Notes under the pieces: model-generated
What the model was told of the DNA's origin: nothing
Seen by the model: the letters and a program-made list of their open reading frames with translations, nothing else
Databases searched by the model: none
Source: Nitriliruptoraceae bacterium
Lineage (GTDB): Bacteria > Actinomycetota > Nitriliruptoria > Nitriliruptorales > Nitriliruptoraceae
Assembly: GCA_007121975.1 (NCBI GenBank)
Contig: SKJO01000232.1
Coordinates: 1 to 5,277, forward strand
Direction of reading: 5' to 3'
DNA: 5,277 nucleotides
Made by a program: the position numbers and the translations under genes
Part shown: positions 1-3,823 of the stretch, in pieces
Position numbering within the stretch: position 1 is the stretch's first letter
Layout: every line of letters starts with the position of its first letter

Positions 1-138
1 CGCAAGGGCCTGCTCGGCCCGCAGGTCGAAGGTGCGGGCCGTGCGCTCGACCAGCAGCGATCGTCGAGGGTTGCGCGTCGAGCGGACCACCGCCACCTCC
101 TCGCTGCCGCGGAGTGCACCGTCGCCAGGCGCGCTCAC
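1..138 (-). CDS. Unrecognised protein, N-terminal fragment (runs off left edge)
   Basis: The minus-strand frame is open from the left edge back to GTG at 138-136 and gives 46 codons starting V/M-S-A-P-G-D-G-A-L-R-G. Third codon positions are almost all G or C, typical of coding DNA here, whereas the opposite-strand frame has poorer third-position bias. The peptide is rich in Arg, Val and Glu and shows no motif I recognise, so I assign no function. An in-frame GTG at 174-172 would add 12 residues. I prefer 138 because a TAnnnT-like -10 (TACGCT, 168-163) lies between the two starts, but neither start has a strong Shine-Dalgarno sequence. The gene is divergent from the kinase at 259 across about 120 bp. 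What is seen: an open, GC3-biased frame. What is inferred: that it is a real gene. Confidence 0.5.
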   Translation of the reverse strand, partial: MSAPGDGALRGSEEVAVVRSTRNPRRSLLVERTARTFDLRAEQALA

Positions 139-162
139 ACGCGCCGGGGGTGCCGGTCGCAG

Positions 163-168
163 AGCGTA
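163..168 (-). promoter_or_regulatory. Candidate -10 element for the left-edge gene
   Basis: TACGCT on the minus strand fits the actinobacterial TAnnnT pattern and lies about 25 bases upstream of the GTG at 138. No convincing -35 is seen at the usual spacing. The inverted repeat at 174-196 would cover the spacer and -35 region. This is a weak call made on pattern alone. Confidence 0.22.
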
Positions 169-173
169 GGTCA

Positions 174-196
174 CGTCGGGCTGCCCGAGCCCGACG
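174..196. repeat. Perfect 9-bp inverted repeat, candidate operator
   Basis: CGTCGGGCT (174-182) and AGCCCGACG (188-196) are exact reverse complements separated by 5 bases (GCCCG). The dyad sits between two divergent genes, upstream of both starts. That is a usual place for an operator serving one or both promoters. It could also form an RNA hairpin if transcription starts further out. The pairing is seen directly; the operator role is inferred. Confidence 0.45.
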
Positions 197-228
197 GCAG
201 GTCGCCGATCGACGTGCCGTGTGGCGAG

Positions 229-234
229 TAGCGT
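229..234 (+). promoter_or_regulatory. Candidate -10 element for the kinase gene
   Basis: TAGCGT matches TAnnnT and ends 24 bases before the GTG start, which would leave a short leader containing the ribosome site. The sequence 17-18 bases upstream does not resemble TTGACA well, so this remains a weak prediction. Confidence 0.22.
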
Positions 235-248
235 CCGGCAACCGCGTC

Positions 249-254
249 AGGAGG
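249..254 (+). promoter_or_regulatory. Shine-Dalgarno site that fixes the kinase start
   Basis: A full AGGAGG stands 4 bases before the GTG at 259. It is the reason for choosing GTG 259 as the start rather than a downstream codon. Confidence 0.8.
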
Positions 255-258
255 CCCC

Positions 259-900
259 GTGCGCACGCGAACCTACGCCGAGATCGCCCAGGAGATCCTC
301 GCCCGCCCGCCGCGCCGCGGGACGACCCGGATCGTCGCGGTGGACGGTGGCTCGGCGTCGGGCAAGACGACCATCGCCTCGCGCCTGGCCCGGGCGCTGG
401 ACGCCTCGCTGGTGCACAGCGACGACGTGGCCTGGTGGGAGAGCTTCTTCGACTGGTGGCCACTGATGATCGACGGGGTGCTCGACCCGCTGGCGGCCGG
501 ACGCCGCGTGCGCTACCGCCCACCGGCCTGGGAGCGCCGGGACCGGCGCGGCGCGATCGTGGCCGAACCCGGTCCGGCGGTGGTCGTCGAGGGGGTCGGG
601 GTGTCGCGCCGTGAGCTCACCGACCACCTCGACGTCGCCGTCTGGGTCGACACCGACCGCCAGCTCGCCCTGGAACGTGGCCTGGGCCGCCAGGGCGAGA
701 ACCTCGACTTCTGGCGCGAGTGGGAACTCGCCGAGGAGGACCTGCTCGACCGTGACCGCCCGTGGGAGCGGGCCTGGCTGCTGGTCTCGAACGATCCACC
801 CGGACCGCCCGACCCGGACGTCGAGGTGGTGGTGATCGAGCGGGCGACCTGGCGGCGTGAGGACCGGCCGACCTGGGAGCCGGGCCAGGATGGGCGCTGA
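259..900 (+). CDS. Uridine kinase-like P-loop NTPase
   Basis: This is a 213-residue cytoplasmic P-loop kinase of the uridine kinase-like family. Walker A is GGSASGKT at residues 30-37, after a beta strand (RIVAVDG). HSDD at 53-56 is followed by the Trp/Phe-rich AWWESFFDWW segment (58-67) characteristic of this small actinobacterial group. VVVEGVGVSRREL (108-120) occupies the place of the uridine kinase strand VxxEG. VWVDTD (128-133) then precedes an Arg-containing lid-like region (ERGLGRQ, 139-145), and a conserved-looking FWREWELAEED...RPWERA tail region (151-172) follows. Length fits the family (about 200 residues). The GTG start is set by AGGAGG 4 bases upstream. Related proteins are usually labelled uridine kinase, but the true phosphate acceptor is not readable from sequence; another nucleoside or small molecule is possible. 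It stands alone on the plus strand, divergent from the left-edge gene and convergent with the reductase. Confidence 0.85.
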   Translation: MRTRTYAEIAQEILARPPRRGTTRIVAVDGGSASGKTTIASRLARALDASLVHSDDVAWWESFFDWWPLMIDGVLDPLAAGRRVRYRPPAWERRDRRGAIVAEPGPAVVVEGVGVSRRELTDHLDVAVWVDTDRQLALERGLGRQGENLDFWREWELAEEDLLDRDRPWERAWLLVSNDPPGPPDPDVEVVVIERATWRREDRPTWEPGQDGR

Positions 901-916
901 GGGCGCCGGGCCGACG

Positions 917-959
917 GGTCCGGGTCGGTGGACGGGCCCGGCCCGCGACGTCCCGGACC
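917..959. terminator. Nested hairpin between convergent genes, candidate bidirectional terminator
   Basis: GGTCCGGG (917-924) pairs exactly with CCCGGACC (952-959). Inside the loop CGGGC (933-937) pairs with GCCCG (941-945) around a 3-base loop. The structure lies in the 81-bp gap between the kinase stop (900) and the reductase stop (982). No T-run follows on either strand, so it is not a classical intrinsic terminator. Actinobacterial terminators often lack the U-tract, so the position argues for this role. Confidence 0.4.
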
Positions 960-981
960 GGGAGCCATCGTCGAGGGCCGG

Positions 982-2058
982 TCAGTCCTCGTCGCCGTTC
1001 GGGCCGCCGTTCGGGTCGGGCGGCAGGTACTCGACGGGGATCTCCCGGCTGCGCTGCTGGATGCCGGGGACGCCGTAGGGGTAGTCGGCCGCCCCCGGGT
1101 CGCTGGCCGCGTCGAGCCGGGCAGTCTCCTCGGGGTCGAGGTGCAGCCCCGCCGCGCCGAGGTTGTCGATCAGCTGCTCCTCGGTGCGGGCACCGAGGAT
1201 GACCGAGGTGACCTGGGGACGATCGATCAGCCAGGCCAACGCGACCTGGGCCATCGACACCCCACGGTCCTGCGCGATCGCCTCGACCGCCTCGAGCACG
1301 TCCCAGGTGCGCTGCTGGGCGCTGCGCCGGGCATAGGCTTCGACCCCACGATCGGGGTTCTCGCCCAGTCGGGTCGCGCCCGTCGGGCGCTCGTCGCGAC
1401 GGTACTTGCCGGTCAGCCAGCCGCCGGCCAGCGGCGACCACGGCAGCAGCCCGAGCCCGTTGGCCGCGCAGGCGGGCACCCACTCCCACTCGATCTCCCG
1501 GACCAGCAGGTTGTACTGCGGCTGGAGGGTGACGGGCACCGGCCAGTCGTGGAACTCGGCGAGGTCGACCGCGCGCTGCAACTGCCAGCCGGTGAAGTTG
1601 GACAGGCCGACGTAGCGGATCTTGCCGGCCGACACGGCGTCGTCGAGGAAGCGCAGGGTCTCCTCGAGCGGGGTGATCGGGTCGAAGGAGTGCAGCTGGT
1701 ACAGGTCGATGGTCTCGACCTGCAGCCGGCGCAGCGAGTCGTCGAGCGCCACCGAGAGGTGGCGACGCGAGAGGCCGACCTGGTTGGGGAACGGGCCGGT
1801 CGGAAACCGGCCCTTGGTCGCGAGCACGACCCGGTCGGCGAAGCGGGGCGGACGGGCGCGTAGCCAGCGACCGACGATGGCCTCGGACTCGCCGTCGGCG
1901 TAGACATCGGCGGTGTCGATCAGGGTGCCGCCCGCGCCGACGAAGCGGTCGAGCTGCGCGAACGATCCCGGCTCGTCGGTCTCGCGTCCGAAGGTCATCG
2001 TGCCCAGGCACAGGGTCGAGACGACGCAGCCGCTGCGCCCGAGCATCCGGTACTCCAC
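982..2058 (-). CDS. Aldo/keto reductase, NAD(P)H-dependent
   Basis: This is a 358-residue cytosolic (alpha/beta)8-barrel oxidoreductase that reduces aldehydes or ketones with NADPH (family knowledge). The N-terminus MEYRMLGRSGCVVSTLCLGTM is the usual barrel entry. The catalytic tetrad is all present: Asp48 and Tyr53 in IDTADVYADGESE, Lys82 in VLATKG, and His123 in DLYQLHSFD. GKIRYVGLSNF is the typical strand-6 segment. The dinucleotide-binding C-terminal motif SVILGARTEEQLIDNLGAAG is intact. After PYGVPGIQQR the protein ends in a Pro/Gly/Asp-rich tail (PPDPNGGPNGDED) that looks unstructured. It resembles the AKR subgroup annotated as general aldo/keto reductases or oxidoreductases; the physiological substrate cannot be named. 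The GTG start at 2058 has GAGGAG 6 bases upstream. It lies 143 bp downstream of the CNNM gene on the same strand and has its own candidate promoter, so it is probably transcribed separately. Confidence 0.93.
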   Translation of the reverse strand: MEYRMLGRSGCVVSTLCLGTMTFGRETDEPGSFAQLDRFVGAGGTLIDTADVYADGESEAIVGRWLRARPPRFADRVVLATKGRFPTGPFPNQVGLSRRHLSVALDDSLRRLQVETIDLYQLHSFDPITPLEETLRFLDDAVSAGKIRYVGLSNFTGWQLQRAVDLAEFHDWPVPVTLQPQYNLLVREIEWEWVPACAANGLGLLPWSPLAGGWLTGKYRRDERPTGATRLGENPDRGVEAYARRSAQQRTWDVLEAVEAIAQDRGVSMAQVALAWLIDRPQVTSVILGARTEEQLIDNLGAAGLHLDPEETARLDAASDPGAADYPYGVPGIQQRSREIPVEYLPPDPNGGPNGDED

Positions 2059-2064
2059 GACGAT

Positions 2065-2070
2065 CTCCTC
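2065..2070 (-). promoter_or_regulatory. Shine-Dalgarno site for the aldo/keto reductase
   Basis: GAGGAG on the minus strand is 6 bases from the GTG at 2058. It supports this start over the nearby in-frame ATG four codons inside the gene. Confidence 0.75.
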
Positions 2071-2093
2071 AGGTCTCGGTGGCTCACCCGGCG

Positions 2094-2124
2094 ACCCTAG
2101 CCGCGGGAGCCACCTCCCGGTCAG
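2094..2124 (-). promoter_or_regulatory. Candidate reductase promoter with a dyad in a 19-bp spacer
   Basis: On the minus strand CTGACC (2124-2119, 4 of 6 matches to TTGACA) is followed after 19 bases by TAGGGT (2099-2094, TAnnnT). The start codon lies about 36 bases downstream of the -10. The spacer holds a near-central perfect dyad, CGGGAG and CTCCCG around 4 bases (2104-2119). A long spacer carrying a dyad is the hallmark of promoters controlled by MerR-family activators. Coincidence cannot be excluded in such GC-rich DNA. Confidence 0.35.
2104..2119. repeat. 6-bp inverted repeat with 4-base loop in the reductase upstream region
   Basis: CGGGAG (2104-2109) and CTCCCG (2114-2119) are exact complements around CCAC. 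A competing 8-bp pairing also exists: GGTGGCTC (2078-2085) with GAGCCACC (2107-2114). The two pairings share bases, so as RNA they would be mutually exclusive. Possible roles are an operator for the reductase promoter or a terminator for the upstream CNNM gene; no T-run follows. Confidence 0.4.
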
Positions 2125-2137
2125 CGATCGATCAGAC

Positions 2138-2150
2138 GGTGACGCTCACC
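2138..2150. repeat. Short dyad GGTGA-N3-TCACC
   Basis: GGTGA (2138-2142) and TCACC (2146-2150) are exact complements with 3 bases between. The dyad lies about 50 bp downstream of the CNNM stop (2202) and just upstream of the candidate -35 of the reductase. It may be a protein-binding site or a weak terminator stem; only the symmetry is seen. Confidence 0.25.
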
Positions 2151-2201
2151 CATCGCACGCCATGGGTCCATCTGGGCGTAGGGTGGGTGTCCGGGCCACG
2201 A

Positions 2202-3491
2202 TCACGGTGACCCGTCAGGCGACCCGCCGTCGCGACCCGTGTCCGGCCACAGCACCACCTCGGTGACGGCACGCCGACGCACCTGCCGCGCCTCGAGCCC
2301 GTGGCCCTGCACCGTGATGCGCTCGCCGCCGCGGGGGATGCGACCGAGCGTCTCGGAGAACAGCCCACCGAGGCTGGTCGCGTCCACCGCGTCCGGATCG
2401 AATGCCACCTCGACGTCATCGAGGTCGGTCACCGGGAAGCGTCCGGGCAGGACGAGCCCACCATCCGGGGTGTGACGCACCTCGAGGCGGTCGCGATCGT
2501 GCTCGTCGTGCAGTTCCCCGACGATCTCCTCGAGGAGATCCTCGGTGCTGACGATGCCTTCGACACCGCCGTGCTCCGACAGCACGATCGCGAGCTGGCG
2601 TTTGTCACGCTGCAGATCGCGGATCGCATCGAGCACGGGCAGTGACTCCGGCAGGACGGTCGCCTCGACCGCATGGTCGGCGACCCGCCCCGACGACCGT
2701 GCGAGTGCGACGACCGAGACCGTGCGATCGGCGTCGTCGAGGTCCTCGCGGTACACCGGTGCCCGGGAGTAGCTGCGTGCGAGCAGGGTCTCCAGCGCGT
2801 CCGACGCCGGGGTGTCCTCGTGCACCGCGACCACGTCGAGCCGCGGGATCATGACCTCCCGCAACCGGCGGGATCCCGCGGCCATCGCCCCGAGCAGCAC
2901 CTCCTGATGGACGTCGGGAACGATGCCCGGCATGGACAGCAGCTCGTGGAGCTCCACCTCGCCGAGCTCCTCCCTGGCCTGCCTCGGGTCCACGCCGACC
3001 AGGCGCACGACGAGGTCGATCGAGGTCGACAGGATCCAGATCACGGGCCGCAGCAGCCGGGAAGCGAGGTCGAGGGGGATGGCGGCTCGGAGCGACCAGC
3101 CTTCGGCGTGGCGCATCGCGACCCGTTTCGGGGCGAGCTCACCGAGCACGAGCGTCACGTAGGTCAGCACGGCGGTGACGACCAGGATCGACAGCGGCTG
3201 GGCGAGTCCTCCGAGCGGGGGCAGGATCTCGACCAGAGGGGCCGCCAGGGTGACCGCACCGATGGCCGACGCCAGGAAGCCCGCCAGCGTCGTGCCGATC
3301 TGGAGGGTGGCGAGGAACCGGTTGGGGTCCTGCACGAGCTCGGCGAGGGTGCGCTCGCGGCGTCCCGCCTCCGCGAACCGATCGACCTGAGCGGGCCGCA
3401 GCGAGACCAGCGCGATCTCCGTGCCCGAGCACAGCCCACTGATCACGACGAGCACCACGATCGTCGCCAGCTGCGGGCCGATGCCCTCCAC
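2202..3491 (-). CDS. CNNM/HlyC (CorC/CorB-like) membrane protein with CBS pair
   Basis: This is a 429-residue membrane protein of the hemolysin C/CNNM family, whose members export or sense divalent cations, chiefly Mg2+ (family knowledge). The N-terminal DUF21/CNNM membrane domain has hydrophobic segments near residues 8-30, 63-90, 99-120 and 137-165. It carries the family signatures SGTEIALVSL (22-31), QIGTTLAGFLASA (64-76) and LGELAPKRVA (116-125). VMIPRLDVV (213-221) opens the cytoplasmic CBS pair, and GGVEGIVSTEDLLEEIVGE (308-326) is the well-conserved second CBS end. A C-terminal transporter-associated (CorC_HlyC) domain spans about 335-417, with LPGRFPVTDLDD and GRIPRGGERI. The length is normal. 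The frame stays open far upstream through GC-rich DNA, so the start was chosen at GTG 3491, which has GGGGAGGAG 6 bases upstream and begins just before the first membrane helix. The exact ion is not determined. Confidence 0.92.
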   Translation of the reverse strand: MEGIGPQLATIVVLVVISGLCSGTEIALVSLRPAQVDRFAEAGRRERTLAELVQDPNRFLATLQIGTTLAGFLASAIGAVTLAAPLVEILPPLGGLAQPLSILVVTAVLTYVTLVLGELAPKRVAMRHAEGWSLRAAIPLDLASRLLRPVIWILSTSIDLVVRLVGVDPRQAREELGEVELHELLSMPGIVPDVHQEVLLGAMAAGSRRLREVMIPRLDVVAVHEDTPASDALETLLARSYSRAPVYREDLDDADRTVSVVALARSSGRVADHAVEATVLPESLPVLDAIRDLQRDKRQLAIVLSEHGGVEGIVSTEDLLEEIVGELHDEHDRDRLEVRHTPDGGLVLPGRFPVTDLDDVEVAFDPDAVDATSLGGLFSETLGRIPRGGERITVQGHGLEARQVRRRAVTEVVLWPDTGRDGGSPDGSP

Positions 3492-3497
3492 GGGCGG

Positions 3498-3506
3498 CTC
3501 CTCCCC
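3498..3506 (-). promoter_or_regulatory. Shine-Dalgarno site that fixes the CNNM start
   Basis: GGGGAGGAG on the minus strand ends 6 bases before the GTG at 3491. It decides the start in a frame that is otherwise open for another 1.4 kb upstream, through the repeats and out-of-frame over the mutase gene. Confidence 0.8.
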
Positions 3507-3526
3507 TTGGGGTAGGCCTCGCCCAC

Positions 3527-3532
3527 AGGCTA
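3527..3532 (-). promoter_or_regulatory. Candidate -10 element for the CNNM gene
   Basis: TAGCCT on the minus strand fits TAnnnT and would give a leader of roughly 30 bases. No good -35 is visible at 17-19 bases upstream. If correct, the direct repeats at 3572-3754 are upstream promoter DNA rather than CNNM leader RNA. Confidence 0.25.
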
Positions 3533-3552
3533 CGACCCGCACTGCGCGGCGC

Positions 3553-3567
3553 ACGGGGCGACCCCGT
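3553..3567. repeat. Tight hairpin, 6-bp stem with 3-base loop
   Basis: ACGGGG (3553-3558) pairs perfectly with CCCCGT (3562-3567) around CGA. It lies between the candidate CNNM -10 and the 21-bp direct repeats. The role is unknown; it could be part of a protein-binding or terminator region. Confidence 0.4.
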
Positions 3568-3571
3568 CCGA

Positions 3572-3617
3572 GCGGTATCGCGCACCCGCGGGGCCGGCGG
3601 TATCGCGCACCCGCGGG
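3572..3617. repeat. Two perfect 21-bp direct repeats, 25-bp period
   Basis: GCGGTATCGCGCACCCGCGG plus one more G occurs at 3572-3592 and again, identical, at 3597-3617, with 4 bases between. Each copy contains a short GCGG...CCGC pairing, and the right end holds the palindrome CCCGCGGG. The copies are about 80 bp or more upstream of the CNNM start. They are unrelated in sequence to the 47-bp repeats beside them. They may be tandem binding sites or remnants of an interspersed repeat. Confidence 0.85.
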
Positions 3618-3644
3618 ACCAGCGCCATCCCCCACCCCCGATGC

Positions 3645-3691
3645 GGCGTACCCAGGCGGACGCTGGTGACCGGCTGCGTACGCCACATCCC
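3645..3691. repeat. 47-bp repeat, copy A, with internal hairpin
   Basis: This copy matches 3708-3754 at 46 of 47 positions; the single difference is G at 3655 versus A at 3718. Its ends GGCGTAC (3645-3651) and GTACGCC (3678-3684) are inverted repeats. Allowing two mismatches, the stem extends inward to CGG (3657-3659) pairing with CCG (3670-3672), giving 13 of 15 pairs over a 10-base loop. A conserved tail ACATCCC follows the stem. It lies in non-coding DNA between the mutase and CNNM genes. Confidence 0.9.
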
Positions 3692-3695
3692 CCAC

Positions 3696-3706
3696 GGTGG
3701 ACCACC
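3696..3706. repeat. Palindrome GGTGG-A-CCACC between the 47-bp repeats
   Basis: The 16-bp spacer between the two 47-bp copies contains a perfect 5-bp dyad around a single A (3701). It sits between the two larger stem-loops. Confidence 0.4.
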
Positions 3707-3707
3707 T

Positions 3708-3754
3708 GGCGTACCCAAGCGGACGCTGGTGACCGGCTGCGTACGCCACATCCC
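3708..3754. repeat. 47-bp repeat, copy B, with internal hairpin
   Basis: This is the second copy, 63 bp downstream of copy A, with the same terminal GGCGTAC and GTACGCC arms. The A at 3718 breaks one inner base pair that copy A has, so copy B's stem is slightly weaker. After the shared ACATCCC tail the flanks diverge. No target-site duplication is apparent around the pair. Confidence 0.9.
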
Positions 3755-3772
3755 GAACAGGCCCCAACCACG

Positions 3773-3795
3773 CGCGACCGTCGCTCACCGTCGCG
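3773..3795. terminator. 6-bp hairpin downstream of the mutase gene
   Basis: CGCGAC (3773-3778) pairs exactly with GTCGCG (3790-3795) across an 11-base loop. It lies roughly 30-50 bases past the mutase stop in the direction of transcription. It has no T-run, so the terminator role is tentative. Confidence 0.28.
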
Positions 3796-3801
3796 AACTC
3801 A

Positions 3802-3816
3802 GCGCGCGGTGCGCGC
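3802..3816 (-). terminator. GC hairpin just past the mutase stop
   Basis: GCGCGC (3802-3807) and GCGCGC (3811-3816) are self-complementary arms around a 3-base loop, starting 7 bases beyond the mutase stop codon. It is a very stable all-GC stem without a U-tract. It is a plausible terminator or 3'-end stabiliser for the mutase mRNA, with a second hairpin at 3773-3795. Confidence 0.4.
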
Positions 3817-3823
3817 CGACCGG

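Noticed and set aside
928..1863. A 311-codon plus-strand frame antisense to the reductase
   Set aside because: It has no Shine-Dalgarno site or domain. It is a GC-bias shadow of the reductase, whose catalytic tetrad and cofactor motif are intact.
617..2011. A 464-codon minus-strand frame across the reductase and the kinase 3' end
   Set aside because: It overlaps the well-supported reductase in another frame and antisense to the kinase. Its translation is Arg/Pro/Gly-rich with no recognisable domain.
2673..3515. A 280-codon plus-strand frame antisense to CNNM
   Set aside because: The composition is Asp/Arg/Gln-rich with no membrane segments or motifs. The opposite strand carries clear CNNM and CBS signatures.
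3530..3751. A small minus-strand frame encoding two copies of MWRTQPVTSVRLGTP
   Set aside because: The peptide repeat arises because the 63-bp period is a multiple of three. There is no good ribosome site, and the rest of the frame runs through the 21-bp repeats. It is best explained as translation of non-coding repeats.
3572..3754. A possible CRISPR array
   Set aside because: There are only two copies of each of two different units. The spacers are 4 and 16 bp, too short for CRISPR, and no cas gene is present.
3572..3754. A possible insertion sequence or phage attachment site
   Set aside because: No transposase or integrase frame, no flanking target duplication and no tRNA are seen. The repeats are direct, not terminal inverted.
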